64,000 nucleotides of DNA, taken from the NCBI RefSeq assembly GCF_003148745.1, contig NZ_QGGU01000001.1:323536-387535 (forward strand), written 5' to 3'. Of this stretch, positions 34,942-44,090 are shown piece after piece. The notes under the pieces are model-generated. The model was given only the letters and a program-made list of their open reading frames with translations. It had not been told where the DNA came from and made no database searches. The translations under genes were made by a program, and so were the position numbers. This stretch comes from Pleionea mediterranea. GTDB lineage: Bacteria; Pseudomonadota; Gammaproteobacteria; Enterobacterales; Kangiellaceae. Numbering within the stretch: position 1 is the first letter of the stretch; the number at the start of each line of letters is the position of its first letter.

Positions 34942-35752
34942 TTGGTGAAAGGGATTTTATATCAGTCTGTTGAAACAAAAGTTTAAGCTCTTTTAAATTA
35001 TTTTGATCGACCTTAATGTATCCGCGTTTCGGTCTGTCCAGATCCAGAATAATAAACACAATGGTGGATAGTAAAAAAGACACCAGAAGTGTAGGTGCTA
35101 AAACACGTTTACCACTGAGTCCACTTGAATAGCCCAGTATTGCGCCGGAAGATAAAAATACCGTGAACAATAAAATTAATACCACATCGGGTACCCGGGT
35201 GATTAAAAAGGCATTGCGTTGTGATTGCGCATCGATCATTTCATTTAAAGCGGTGAGGTAGTTACCGCTGGTAACGGCCACAGGTTCAATTTTGACTGAT
35301 TGTATTGCTATATCCCATAACTGCTTTTGAAGTTGCTGGGTATTTTTATCGAAAGCCATTCTCTCTTCATCGCGTGTGATATCGATTGCACTGATGGCAA
35401 TTCGATTATCGATATAGCGCTCTAACAATGAAAGTGACTGATTATCATAAGGTGAAGGCAGTAGTTGAGCCCTTAGCACGGTTGTGCCAATCGCGTTAGA
35501 TTCTGATACTAACGACATAACACGACTGTCATAGCGTTGCATCGACATACTAAAGGTAAAACCCAGCAGCAACGCCAGTAAACCCAAAATGCTGCCCTGT
35601 ATGGCACCCGTTAAGGATTTGACTTCATCGTCGGTATTTTTTTGAATGAATCGACCCAGCCGAAAACCGCATTCATTGGCAACCACCATCATCACAAGCA
35701 GCGCAAGAGATATGGATAAACTGCTCCACTGGTATAACAGATCCGTTAGCAT
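34925..35752 (-). CDS. DUF4239 (bestrophin-like) membrane protein
   Basis: 275 aa. An N-terminal helix (about 12-26), a second helix in GSILGLLALLLGFTFSMSMQRYDSR (about 52-68), a long hydrophilic middle and two C-terminal helices (about 190-208 and 220-238). The block LALLLGFTFSMSMQRYDSRVMSLVSESNAIGTTVLRAQLL is the hallmark of DUF4239 proteins. The function is unknown; an ion-channel role by analogy with bestrophins has been suggested for the family. The gene lies 45 bp after corB on the same strand and may be cotranscribed. Confidence 0.85.
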   Translation of the reverse strand: MLTDLLYQWSSLSISLALLVMMVVANECGFRLGRFIQKNTDDEVKSLTGAIQGSILGLLALLLGFTFSMSMQRYDSRVMSLVSESNAIGTTVLRAQLLPSPYDNQSLSLLERYIDNRIAISAIDITRDEERMAFDKNTQQLQKQLWDIAIQSVKIEPVAVTSGNYLTALNEMIDAQSQRNAFLITRVPDVVLILLFTVFLSSGAILGYSSGLSGKRVLAPTLLVSFLLSTIVFIILDLDRPKRGYIKVDQNNLKELKLLFQQTDIKSLSPIKTDQ

Positions 35753-35797
35753 GAAGGATTCCTTAAGCTGTTAATGGTAAGTATTAAAGTTGCCGAT

Positions 35798-37102
35798 TTA
35801 GTGAGTTTCTGTTGGCTTGGCAAGTGGCGGTTTTGTTTTCCACTTGGTCCAAAGCTTAACACTTTTAATCAGGTTTCCTTTAATTTGCAAAATTTCGATG
35901 GGGCAATCGGCTAACTTTAATCCTGTACCAGGCTGTGGGATCGCTTCCAGATATTCCACTATTAAACCGCTTAATGTTTTAGGGCCATCGGTTGGCAAAT
36001 GCATATTAAGTGTACGATTCAGATCGCGAATGGTGACGGTACCATCAACCATATAACTGCCATCATCTTGCGGATGAATATCTTTAGACGTTGTTGAAGC
36101 AAAGTCAGTAGTAAACTCACCAACAATCTCTTCAAGAATATCCTCTATGGTGACAAGTCCCTGAATGTCACCGTATTCATCCACCACTAACCCAATCCGT
36201 TGCTTTTTACGTTGAAATTTTAATAGCTGGGTATTTAACGATGTCCCCTCGGGAACAAAATAGATGGGTGTCATCATTTCCAGAATGGCTTCTTTGGTAA
36301 TGTCTTCCGGATCACGACTCATCAGGTTGGCGATGTGTCTTGCGTGTAACATGCCTTTAACCTGATCGATGCTGTCTTCAAAAACGGGCAAGCGGGTGTG
36401 TTGGGTATTGCGCAATTGGCTTAATATGTCTTCCAGATTTTCATCCAGATCAATACCAATAATTTCATTTTTGGGCACCATAATATCTTCGACCGTTGCG
36501 TGCTCTAAATCGAGAATGCTGAGTAACATATTCTGGTGACGTTTGGGGATCATGCTGCCGGCTTCATTGACCACGGTTCGCAGTTCTTCGGAGCTAAGAT
36601 CATCGCCATTTTGACTGTTTAAACTGACGCCAAATAAACGCAGCATTCCGTTGGATAATAAATTGACCACTACTACCAAAGGTGAGAGAAGCTTTAGTAG
36701 TGGCGTTAATATAAACGAAGCGGGAAATGCAATGCGCTCTGGGTGAATCGCAGCGAGTGTCTTTGGAGTTACCTCTGCAAACAGTAAAAACATTATGGTC
36801 AGCGGGATTGGCAGCAGCAGCTCACCGTACTCACCCCATAATCGAATAGCGATAATGGTGGCTACCATGGTGGCTAAAATATTGACGAGGTTATTACCAA
36901 TAAGGATCACGCCAATAAGTCTGTCTGGTCGCTCCAAAAGTTTGCTGACCAGTTTGGCCGCCCGATGTTTCTTTTTGACTTTGTTTTTCAGTCGATAACG
37001 ATTGATCGACATCATTCCGGTTTCTGAGCTGGAAAAAAACGCGGATAAAAACAGCAGGCTAAACAGTATGATCGTTAAACTGGTCGTTGATAGATCGTCC
37101 AA
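35798..37102 (-). CDS. corB: CorB/HlyC-CorC family membrane protein (DUF21-CBS-CorC)
   Basis: 434 aa: a DUF21 transmembrane domain (about 1-190, with FFSSSETGMMSINRYRLKN and IGNNLVNILATMVA), a CBS pair (about 205-330, IMVPKNEIIGIDLDE… and MTPIYFVPEGTSLNTQLL), then the CorC/HlyC domain (about 345-430) after VDEYGDIQGLVTIEDILEEIVGEF. The family acts in Mg2+/Co2+ transport. TTG at 37102 is the likely start, with GAGAG about 9 bases upstream and an N-terminus aligning with YfjD/CorB. It is downstream of ypjD and divergent from ffh, as in E. coli and many relatives. Confidence 0.92.
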   Translation of the reverse strand: MDDLSTTSLTIILFSLLFLSAFFSSSETGMMSINRYRLKNKVKKKHRAAKLVSKLLERPDRLIGVILIGNNLVNILATMVATIIAIRLWGEYGELLLPIPLTIMFLLFAEVTPKTLAAIHPERIAFPASFILTPLLKLLSPLVVVVNLLSNGMLRLFGVSLNSQNGDDLSSEELRTVVNEAGSMIPKRHQNMLLSILDLEHATVEDIMVPKNEIIGIDLDENLEDILSQLRNTQHTRLPVFEDSIDQVKGMLHARHIANLMSRDPEDITKEAILEMMTPIYFVPEGTSLNTQLLKFQRKKQRIGLVVDEYGDIQGLVTIEDILEEIVGEFTTDFASTTSKDIHPQDDGSYMVDGTVTIRDLNRTLNMHLPTDGPKTLSGLIVEYLEAIPQPGTGLKLADCPIEILQIKGNLIKSVKLWTKWKTKPPLAKPTETH

Positions 37103-37173
37103 GGAAAGTAGCTCTCGTGATTAGTGGGTCAATTATTTACCGTGGGTGAATAAATTGTGCTGTCGCGAATCGG

Positions 37174-37977
37174 TTACAGAATCAGCTCGAGCACCAGTTT
37201 ACTACCAAAGTAGCCAATTGATAATAGGGCAAAGCCGCTTAGAGTCCATTTTGCAGCGGTCATTCCTCGCCAACCCTTCAGTTGATGGCCAGCTAGAAGT
37301 ACCCCAAAGATGATCCATGACAGGGTCGATAATACCGATTTATGCAGCGGCTGGCTGCTAAAACTTTCCTGCAGAAAAAATAGTGCAATGATCAGTGATC
37401 CACTCATCAGAATAAAACCCAGTAACAACAGCTGGAATAAAAAGTGCTCAAGGCTCTGCAAGGGAGGGAAAAAAGAGGGCATATTGGTTGGGTGGCTGCG
37501 CAGTCGCTTATCAGCAAAAGCCACCAGTATGGCCTGTACGGCTGCTAACATTAATAAACCAGTGGAAGTGATGGCTGAAAATATATGCAGTAGACTGGCC
37601 CATTGGCCGCTGAGTTGGGTACTGCTTTCGCCCGGGTACAACATGCCCAGTAGCGAGCTGATCAGCGCGAAACTGCTGATAATCACCATCATCAAGGTGA
37701 CATTGCGCTTAAAACTGTTGAAAAACAGCACTATCATGGCCAGCCAGTTTGTCAGGCTCATCATATTAAACAGTGTCAGGTTTTGAGTGTTGGCTGTGTC
37801 TATCAGTAAGTAAAGAAAAAAGCCGTGCACTGCGATGGCGGTAACTGCCAATAGATTAAAGCCCGATGAGGCCGCTTGAGGGGCCTTAAGACTGATCAGT
37901 GACGAAATAATCAAAAGTCCATAAAAAAAGACAGTAAAAATCCCGGAAATAACTAGAGGTGTTAACGACTGTTCCAT
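37174..37977 (-). CDS. ypjD: CcsA/CcmC-like cytochrome c assembly protein YpjD
   Basis: 267 aa with about eight membrane helices. It resembles YpjD, a CcsA-type integral membrane protein: conserved His in AVHGFFLYLL, LLHIFSAITSTGLLMLAAVQAILVAF and the C-terminal SWIIFGVLLAGHQLKGWRGMTAAKWTLSGFALLSIGYFG. The gene is divergent from ffh and followed by corB 71 bp downstream, the conserved neighbourhood. Its biochemical role is not established; haem handling is suggested by the family. Confidence 0.88.
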   Translation of the reverse strand: MEQSLTPLVISGIFTVFFYGLLIISSLISLKAPQAASSGFNLLAVTAIAVHGFFLYLLIDTANTQNLTLFNMMSLTNWLAMIVLFFNSFKRNVTLMMVIISSFALISSLLGMLYPGESSTQLSGQWASLLHIFSAITSTGLLMLAAVQAILVAFADKRLRSHPTNMPSFFPPLQSLEHFLFQLLLLGFILMSGSLIIALFFLQESFSSQPLHKSVLSTLSWIIFGVLLAGHQLKGWRGMTAAKWTLSGFALLSIGYFGSKLVLELIL

Positions 37978-38060
37978 TCAATACTTATTTATTATTGAGT
38001 TAATATTGGGTACTTGAAAAGGCATGTGTACCGCTCATGTATTTTGACGTTACTTGCGTA

Positions 38061-38066
38061 TATAAT
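38061..38066 (+). promoter_or_regulatory. -10 element of the ffh promoter
   Basis: A perfect TATAAT 44 bp before the ffh ATG, inside the 133-bp divergent region. The -35 at 17 bp (TGTATT) is poor; a better TTGACG lies too close (11 bp). Confidence 0.45.
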
Positions 38067-38110
38067 AGCGGCCTTTATCTGCAATCATCAATAATCAAAG
38101 AGATTTTTTC

Positions 38111-39499
38111 ATGTTTGATAACTTAAGTGACCGCCTCAGTCGTACTTTAAAGAATATTAGCGGCAAAGGACGCATCACCGAAGATAATATCAAAGAGACG
38201 CTACGGGAAGTCCGTATGGCGCTGTTGGAGGCTGATGTCGCCCTGCCTGTGGTGAAAGATTTTATTGCCGCAGTTAAAGAGCGTAGCCTCGGTCAGGAAG
38301 TGTCCACCAGCTTATCGCCAGGCCAGGCTTTTCTTAAAGTGGTTAATGATGAACTGGTTAAAGCCATGGGGCAGGCTAATGATGCGCTGAATCTGGCGGC
38401 ACAACCCCCGGCGGTTATTTTAATGGCGGGTCTGCAGGGTGCGGGTAAAACCACCAGTACCGGTAAGCTGGCACGTTATTTATCCGAACGTGAGAAAAAA
38501 TCTGTGATGGTGGTGAGCGCCGATGTTTATCGCCCAGCGGCCATCAAACAGCTTGAAACCGTAGCTGGCCAGGTGGGTGCCGAGTTTTTCCCCAGTTCAA
38601 CCGAACAGAAGCCGCTTGATATTGCCAAAGCGGCCATAGAGCATGCCCGTAAAAAGTTTGTTGATGTGGTGATAGTGGATACTGCAGGGCGTCTGGCGGT
38701 TGACGAAGCCATGATGTCAGAAATTAAAACGCTGCACGCCGGTATTAAACCCGTTGAGACGCTGTTTGTGGTCGATAGTATGACCGGGCAAGATGCGGCT
38801 AATACAGCCAAGGCATTTAACGATGCTTTGCCTTTGACTGGGGTTATCCTCACCAAAGCCGATGGTGACGCCAGAGGCGGTGCTGCGCTCTCTATTCGGC
38901 ATATTACCGGTAAGCCCATCAAGTTTATGGGGATCGGTGAAAAACTCGATGCTCTTGAACCGTTTCACCCAGACAGGGTGGCCTCCCGTATCCTTGGTAT
39001 GGGTGACGTTTTATCACTGATCGAAGAAGTTGAGCGTAAGGTTGATAAGAAAAAAGCCGAAAAGCTGGCGAAAAAAGTCATCAAAGGCAAAGGCTTTGAT
39101 CTGGAAGATTTTCGTGAGCAACTGGTTCAGATGAAAAGTATGGGCGGTATGGCCGGCCTTATCGATAAAATGCCGGGTATGGGGCAAGTTCCCGATGCGG
39201 CAAAATCTCAAATTATGAACGATAAGTCCACCAATCAGATGGAAGCCATTATTAACTCCATGACCCCAAAAGAGCGATCACACCCTGATCTGATAAAAGG
39301 CTCTCGCAAACGTCGAATTGCTGGCGGTTCAGGTACGGAAATTCAGGATGTGAATCGTTTGCTGAAGCAATTTAAGCAGATGCAAAAAATGATGAAAAAA
39401 ATGAGCGGCAAAGGCGGCATGATGAAGATGATGCGTGGAATGAAAGGAATGATGCCGCCAGGTGGAGGATTCCCGCCTTTCGGTGGCGGTATGCGTTAG
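38111..39499 (+). CDS. ffh: Signal recognition particle protein Ffh
   Basis: 462 aa GTPase that binds 4.5S RNA and delivers nascent membrane proteins to FtsY. It has an N domain (1-85), a G domain with GLQGAGKTTSTGKLA (P-loop near 107-115), DTAGR (near 190) and TKADGDARGG, and a methionine-rich M domain (about 330-462) ending MMKKMSGKGGMMKMMRGMKGMMPPGGGFPPFGGGMR. The length is close to E. coli Ffh (453 aa). ATG at 38111 follows GAGA. It precedes the rpsP operon, as is usual. Confidence 0.98.
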   Translation: MFDNLSDRLSRTLKNISGKGRITEDNIKETLREVRMALLEADVALPVVKDFIAAVKERSLGQEVSTSLSPGQAFLKVVNDELVKAMGQANDALNLAAQPPAVILMAGLQGAGKTTSTGKLARYLSEREKKSVMVVSADVYRPAAIKQLETVAGQVGAEFFPSSTEQKPLDIAKAAIEHARKKFVDVVIVDTAGRLAVDEAMMSEIKTLHAGIKPVETLFVVDSMTGQDAANTAKAFNDALPLTGVILTKADGDARGGAALSIRHITGKPIKFMGIGEKLDALEPFHPDRVASRILGMGDVLSLIEEVERKVDKKKAEKLAKKVIKGKGFDLEDFREQLVQMKSMGGMAGLIDKMPGMGQVPDAAKSQIMNDKSTNQMEAIINSMTPKERSHPDLIKGSRKRRIAGGSGTEIQDVNRLLKQFKQMQKMMKKMSGKGGMMKMMRGMKGMMPPGGGFPPFGGGMR

Positions 39500-39587
39500 C
39501 ATCTACTAACTTAAAGCAATAATTTTTACAAAACAGGGTGATTTTGCCAATCCGGTGAAATAACCGTGGAAATAATTAGGAAAAAGG

Positions 39588-39616
39588 TTTCCAAATGGCG
39601 CTTTTGGCGCTAAAAT
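39588..39616 (+). promoter_or_regulatory. Likely promoter of the rpsP-rimM-trmD-rplS operon
   Basis: TTTCCA (39588-39593) and TAAAAT (39611-39616) are exactly 17 bp apart and are followed by a GC-rich segment (GCGCG), as in many stringently controlled ribosomal promoters. Confidence 0.55.
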
Positions 39617-39628
39617 GCGCGTCCTTTA

Positions 39629-39658
39629 AATTAAGGGGTCGTATTGGTCTCCTTAATT
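39629..39658 (+). promoter_or_regulatory. Hairpin in the rpsP leader
   Basis: An 8-bp perfect stem (AATTAAGG at 39629-39636, CCTTAATT at 39651-39658) with a 14-nt loop lies in the transcribed leader about 50 bp before rpsP. A structured leader could mediate feedback control; no known motif was recognised. Confidence 0.4.
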
Positions 39659-39710
39659 GACAGATTTAACCCGCGTGAGGCGGACTAAAACATTAGAGGA
39701 ATTCGAACGC

Positions 39711-39959
39711 ATGGTTACCATTCGTTTAGCACGTGGTGGCTCTAAGAAGCGCCCATTTTATCATATCGTAGTTGCTGACAAGCGTTGCAAGCGCGATGGT
39801 CGTTTCATCGAGCGTATTGGATTTTTTAATCCAGTAGCCCGCGGTCAGGAAGAAAAGTTACGTCTTGACCTGGAACGCATCGAGCACTGGGTTGCTAAAG
39901 GCGCACAGACAACTGAACGTGTTGCTAACTTAGTTAAAACTGCTCGTAAAGCGGCTTAA
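39711..39959 (+). CDS. rpsP: 30S ribosomal protein bS16
   Basis: 82 aa, the same size as E. coli S16. It begins [23 protein letters not shown], diagnostic for bS16. ATG at 39711 has AGAGGA about 9 bases upstream; an upstream in-frame ATG at 39657 would add an 18-residue leader not found in the family. It is the first gene of the rpsP-rimM-trmD-rplS operon; rimM starts 19 bp later. Confidence 0.98.
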   Translation: MVTIRLARGGSKKRPFYHIVVADKRCKRDGRFIERIGFFNPVARGQEEKLRLDLERIEHWVAKGAQTTERVANLVKTARKAA

Positions 39960-39978
39960 CTCAGTCTAAGGCACGGTT

Positions 39979-40506
39979 ATGACCGAAGAAATTGTCGTTA
40001 TTGGCAAAATAACTTCGGTCTTTGGCGTTAAAGGTGGCGTTAAAGTTTTTTCGTACACCAAGCCACGCCTGAATATTTTGAATTATAAAGACTGGCTATT
40101 GGACGTTGATGGTCAGTGGCAATCAGTCAAAATGGTGAGTGGTCGCCAACAAGGTAAAACCATTGGTGTGAACCTTGAGGGTGTGAATGACCGCAGTCAG
40201 GCTGAAGCCTTAATCGGGCGAAAGATTGCGATAACCAGCAATCAATTGCCTGAGTTAGATGATGGCTCATTTTACTGGCGTGATTTAGAAGGCATGCGAG
40301 TCATCAACTCTGAAAATGTTGATTTTGGTGTTGTCAGCCATTTAATCGAAACCGGTTCAAATGATGTGCTGGTTGTTCGTGAAACGGCTGAACAAGCGTC
40401 GGGCAAAAAGCGAAAAGAGAGAATGATCCCTTTTTTAGCGGATGCTGTATTAGACGTTGATACAGAAAACAGAGTCATGCATGTTGAGTGGGATGCCGAT
40501 TTCTAA
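39979..40506 (+). CDS. rimM: Ribosome maturation factor RimM
   Basis: 175 aa. The N-terminal RimM barrel has [21 protein letters not shown], and the C-terminal PRC-barrel has [35 protein letters not shown] and a final [13 protein letters not shown]. It binds S19 in the 30S head during assembly. It sits between rpsP and trmD; the end of the gene overlaps the chosen trmD start by 14 bp. Confidence 0.97.
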   Translation: MTEEIVVIGKITSVFGVKGGVKVFSYTKPRLNILNYKDWLLDVDGQWQSVKMVSGRQQGKTIGVNLEGVNDRSQAEALIGRKIAITSNQLPELDDGSFYWRDLEGMRVINSENVDFGVVSHLIETGSNDVLVVRETAEQASGKKRKERMIPFLADAVLDVDTENRVMHVEWDADF

Positions 40507-41290
40507 GCAACCTGAATCAACGAAAACGGCAAGTTTGCGGTTTTCCTGTGTGACATTGTTTCCTGAAATGTTTCGCGCCATTACTGATTATGGTGTCACT
40601 CGCCGGGCGATAAATGATGGTCTGGTTGAGGTGGGCACGGTGAATCCTCGGGATTTTACCGATGATAAACACCGAACAGTGGATGATCGCCCATACGGTG
40701 GTGGTCCAGGTATGTTGATGATGGTTGAGCCTCTGGCAAAAGCAATCACAACAGCCAAACAAAGTATTGAAAACAGCTCTGATGCGAAAGCCCATGTGGT
40801 TTATATGTCGCCTCAGGGAGCACCGCTTAATCAACAGTTGGCGCAACGGTTACTGGCAAAGAAAAATCTTGTGTTGGTATCGGGGCGATACGAAGGTATC
40901 GATGAACGGTTGATTGAAACACAAATCGACGAAGAGGTTTCTCTGGGCGATTTTGTTTTAAGTGGCGGCGAATTGGCATCAATGGCATTAATGGACACAT
41001 TAATACGTTTGGTGCCAGGCGCACTGGGTCATCAGGACTCAGCAGTAGAAGATTCATTTGTGGACGGTTTGTTGGACTGCCCACATTACACTCGACCAGA
41101 AGTATTATCGGGTAAGAGTGTGCCAGAGGTTTTATTGAGCGGTAACCATGTGGCAATAAAACGCTGGCGGTTAAAGCAGTCTGTTGGGCGGACATGGTTG
41201 AAACGTCCAGACTTATTGGCTCAATTAGAATTAAGTGATGAATTAAAAAAGTTACTTGATGAATTTAAAGCTGAGCTAAAACAGAAATAG
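40493..41290 (+). CDS. trmD: tRNA (guanine37-N1)-methyltransferase TrmD
   Basis: 265 aa from ATG 40493; the frame is open further upstream (ATG 40481 and earlier), and TTG 40535 would give the shortest family-like start ([13 protein letters not shown]). I prefer 40493, with GAG 4 bases before it, but this is uncertain. Knotted SPOUT methyltransferase motifs are [45 protein letters not shown] and [22 protein letters not shown], with the usual C-terminal helical domain. It makes m1G37, which prevents frameshifting. Confidence 0.96.
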   Translation: MPISKQPESTKTASLRFSCVTLFPEMFRAITDYGVTRRAINDGLVEVGTVNPRDFTDDKHRTVDDRPYGGGPGMLMMVEPLAKAITTAKQSIENSSDAKAHVVYMSPQGAPLNQQLAQRLLAKKNLVLVSGRYEGIDERLIETQIDEEVSLGDFVLSGGELASMALMDTLIRLVPGALGHQDSAVEDSFVDGLLDCPHYTRPEVLSGKSVPEVLLSGNHVAIKRWRLKQSVGRTWLKRPDLLAQLELSDELKKLLDEFKAELKQK

Positions 41291-41328
41291 TTTTTGAATT
41301 TTTTAAACATGTAAATCAGGAGTGGGCC

Positions 41329-41682
41329 ATGAGTAAGATCATCGCTGAACTGGAAAAAGAACAAGCAGGTAAAGAAATTCCTGTTTTCGGTGCAGGTGAC
41401 ACTGTCGTTGTTCAAGTTAAAGTAAAAGACGGAGAGCGTGAGCGTTTACAGGCTTTTGAAGGCGTTGTAATTGCTAAACGTAACCGTGGTTTAAACTCAT
41501 CATTCACCGTTCGTAAGATTTCTTCCGGTGTTGGTGTTGAGCGTGCATTTCAAACTTACAGCCCTCTGGTTGACAGCATTGAAGTTAAGCGTCGTGGTGA
41601 AGTGAATAAAGCCAAGCTTTACTACTTACGTGAGCGTTCTGGTAAATCAGCTCGAATCAAAGAAAAACTTGATAATAAATAA
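41329..41682 (+). CDS. rplS: 50S ribosomal protein bL19
   Basis: 117 aa (E. coli L19 is 115). The family motifs [43 protein letters not shown] and [21 protein letters not shown] are present. ATG at 41329 has CAGGAG upstream. It is the last gene of the operon and is followed at 41699 by a strong terminator. Confidence 0.98.
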   Translation: MSKIIAELEKEQAGKEIPVFGAGDTVVVQVKVKDGERERLQAFEGVVIAKRNRGLNSSFTVRKISSGVGVERAFQTYSPLVDSIEVKRRGEVNKAKLYYLRERSGKSARIKEKLDNK

Positions 41683-41698
41683 AATCTAGTGTTTCTTT

Positions 41699-41723
41699 AA
41701 AAGGCGCCAATGGCGCCTTTTTT
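41699..41723 (+). terminator. Terminator of the rpsP-rplS operon
   Basis: AAAAGGCGCC, loop AAT, GGCGCC and six T. It begins 16 bp after the rplS stop. Confidence 0.93.
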
Positions 41724-41754
41724 AATGTCTTGATAAAAGTAACAAGGAACTGAC

Positions 41755-42330
41755 ATGAGAATATTTGCTGTTGTTACGTTGTCATTAGTGCTCACTATTA
41801 TCCTAAATGGTTGCACAACCAGACAGGTGAGCCATAAGCTGGGCTCTTCTACCGAGCAGCGTCTTATTACTTACAGCATCGAGCAAATGATCGCTGAGTT
41901 ACCCGAACAGGACTTTTCTGCATTTTCTCAGGATAAAGTGTTTGTTAAGAGCCATTTTGTTGTTGATGGTCCTGTGGTTAATTATGCGGATCAAATGCTG
42001 AGGCTCGATCTTTTGCGTCGATTTAATTTGACCATAGTGGACGATATCTCGGTTGCTGACGTTGAACTGCATGTGTTTTTTACCAGCCTTGCAACGGACT
42101 CGGATGTATTTGGCTTATCGATCCCATTTATTAATGCTACCGATACTTCACAAAGCACCCGCATCGATTTATTGGCTATTGATATGTTTCATGGTATTTC
42201 GGAAATGATGTATTACGTTAAACATCGTTCGTCGAATCAGGTGGTAAAAAAGGGCAAAATTAAAGCACGTGTGAGAACCGATGATGTTTCAACACCAGTC
42301 ATCAGTTTTCCCGTATCTGACATCGACTAG
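41755..42330 (+). CDS. Hypothetical lipoprotein
   Basis: 191 aa. The N-terminus MRIFAVVTLSLVLTIILNGC is a lipoprotein signal with Cys20 as lipid site; the residues after it (TTRQ) carry no Asp at +2, so sorting to the outer membrane is expected. The rest is a single alpha/beta domain without Cys; recognisable only are a TEQRLITYSIEQMIAELPE helix and an LRLDLLRRFNLTIVDDISVADVEL segment. I do not recognise a family. It lies 31 bp after the rplS terminator and probably has its own promoter. Confidence 0.75.
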   Translation: MRIFAVVTLSLVLTIILNGCTTRQVSHKLGSSTEQRLITYSIEQMIAELPEQDFSAFSQDKVFVKSHFVVDGPVVNYADQMLRLDLLRRFNLTIVDDISVADVELHVFFTSLATDSDVFGLSIPFINATDTSQSTRIDLLAIDMFHGISEMMYYVKHRSSNQVVKKGKIKARVRTDDVSTPVISFPVSDID

Positions 42331-42420
42331 AGCATCTTTAATCGCGAAAGATAACATGATTTAGTTCAGTCCTGGTTCATCGAAATTAAGGTACTCTGAG
42401 TTTGATTAAAGGAGAGCCTT

Positions 42421-42936
42421 ATGCGATATCGACTGATTTACCTGAGTTTGTTCCTCTCATCTGCTGTATATGCAGATAACTATTCCGGCATTTCTATTGG
42501 TGGTGATACTGATCATACCGATACGGAAATGTCGGTGTTTGAGCTAAATTACGTGGGTCGAGCAAGCCGTTATATGTCGATTTATGGTGGCTATGGCCGA
42601 TTAAATGTGGCTCAAGATAATGGCTATCATATTTATTCCGATCGCGTAGTGGTACACGGCACACAAGCCGGATTATTGATTCATCCGGGTAAATCATTGG
42701 TTACCCCTTATATCGGGCTGGGTATTTACTCAGGACAAATCAGTTATTGTGATCGTTATGAGCGTCGTTATTGCGATCATGACAGCGTATTTTCAATTTA
42801 TCCAGAAGCGGGTATTCAACTGAATATTGGCGATAACTTACAATTTACCGCAAAAGCACGTCGTTATGAATTCGATCAGTCGTATCTCAAAGATGAGCTA
42901 GTGAGTATGGTTGCCTTCAGTATCTATTTCCGGTAA
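42421..42936 (+). CDS. Small outer-membrane beta-barrel protein
   Basis: 171 aa with a signal peptide (cleavage after VYA, near 19). The mature part consists of short alternating amphipathic strands rich in Tyr and Gly (ISIGGD, RYMSIYGGYGRLN, PYIGLGIYSGQI, FSIYPEAGIQLNIGD) and ends in FSIYFR with an aromatic residue near the C-terminus, as in eight-stranded OmpA/OmpX-type barrels. One short Cys-x8-Cys loop (CDRYERRYC) is present. AAAGGAGA precedes the ATG. The function is unknown. Confidence 0.75.
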   Translation: MRYRLIYLSLFLSSAVYADNYSGISIGGDTDHTDTEMSVFELNYVGRASRYMSIYGGYGRLNVAQDNGYHIYSDRVVVHGTQAGLLIHPGKSLVTPYIGLGIYSGQISYCDRYERRYCDHDSVFSIYPEAGIQLNIGDNLQFTAKARRYEFDQSYLKDELVSMVAFSIYFR

Positions 42937-43034
42937 CAGAATTATATTTCCTAAATACAGGTTATTTGTTTATTTTACTGTTACAACTTTAGGTAGATTT
43001 GTAGAATAGCTGTGAATGTATTTGAGATCGTTAA

Positions 43035-43916
43035 ATGGATACCGTCGAACAATTTATTGAGTTTTTATGGGTCGAGCAAGGGCTGAGCGATAATACGCTG
43101 AGCAGTTATCGAACCGACTTAAAAAAATACAGTGAGTGGCTCACTAATAGTGAGTTTGACTTACTGAGCGCAGAATCATCGACATTACAGGCTTATCTTT
43201 CCTGGCGTTATCAGTCGCAACTATCAGCGCGTTCTACGGCACGTTTTTTATCAACCATCCGCCGTTTCTATGGTTTTTGTGTCCAGCAGAATCTTATGTC
43301 GCAGGATCCATCGTTAAACATTACTTCTCCCAAGTTAGGAAAATCGTTACCTCATTCCTTAACCGAGCAGGAAACATTACGCTTGATCCAGGCGCCAGAA
43401 ATTGAAACCGCCATTGGCGCGCGGGACAAAGCAATGATAGAGCTGCTGTACTCCAGTGGACTTCGAGTCACCGAGCTTATCAGTCTGGAAATGAGTCAAA
43501 TGGGCTTACGACAGGGCGTTTTAAGGATTATAGGAAAAGGCAATAAAGAAAGGCTGGTTCCTATTGGCGAAGATGCGCTGTTAGCCATTGAGTATTATTT
43601 ATCGCAATCAAGGCCAGAGTTGTTGTCGGGTAAGACATGCGATGTGGTTTTCTTAAGTACACGGGCGAAGCAGATGACACGTCAGACGTTTTGGCATCGA
43701 ATCAAATTTTACGCCAAACAGGCGGGTATTAAAAAGCACCTGTCACCTCATACATTACGACATGCCTTTGCAACACATCTGTTAAATCACGGGGCTGATC
43801 TTAGAACTCTGCAGATGCTTTTGGGGCATTCAGACTTGTCCACCACACAAATTTACACCTATGTTGCAAAAGAACGTTTAAAACAATTGCATCAGACCCA
43901 TCATCCACGGGGTTAG
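43035..43916 (+). CDS. xerD: Tyrosine recombinase XerD
   Basis: 293 aa (E. coli XerD is 298). The N-terminal SAM-like domain begins VEQFIEFLWVEQGLSDNTLSSYRTDL. The catalytic domain has Arg in YSSGLRVTELISL, Lys in IIGKGNKERLVPI, HTLRHAFATHLL, LLGHSDLSTTQIYTYV and the nucleophile Tyr in IYTYV. It acts with XerC at dif to resolve chromosome dimers. It precedes dsbC, as in E. coli (xerD-dsbC-recJ-prfB-lysS). Confidence 0.96.
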   Translation: MDTVEQFIEFLWVEQGLSDNTLSSYRTDLKKYSEWLTNSEFDLLSAESSTLQAYLSWRYQSQLSARSTARFLSTIRRFYGFCVQQNLMSQDPSLNITSPKLGKSLPHSLTEQETLRLIQAPEIETAIGARDKAMIELLYSSGLRVTELISLEMSQMGLRQGVLRIIGKGNKERLVPIGEDALLAIEYYLSQSRPELLSGKTCDVVFLSTRAKQMTRQTFWHRIKFYAKQAGIKKHLSPHTLRHAFATHLLNHGADLRTLQMLLGHSDLSTTQIYTYVAKERLKQLHQTHHPRG

Positions 43917-43929
43917 TGAGTGATTATTT

Positions 43930-43948
43930 GCCGTTTATCGGCTTTTTT
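43930..43948 (+). terminator. Short terminator after xerD
   Basis: GCCG, loop TTTAT, CGGC and six T. The 4-bp stem is short, but the T-run and position (13 bp after the stop) fit termination. Confidence 0.5.
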
Positions 43949-44090
43949 CACAAAATGGCACAAAAGTGTGCGGCGGATGGATTTTTAGTGATCCGTAGCA
44001 ATGGTATACTCAATTGTAACGTTTAAAGGGTATAAAGAGTCTTGAGTGTACAAGTTACCAATGTAACCCATTAATTTTATGTGAGATTTT

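Noticed and set aside
42328-42366. A third copy of the inverted-repeat element (TAGAGC after the lipoprotein stop)
   Set aside because: Only the first six or seven bases agree with the element tip; the sequence then diverges completely.
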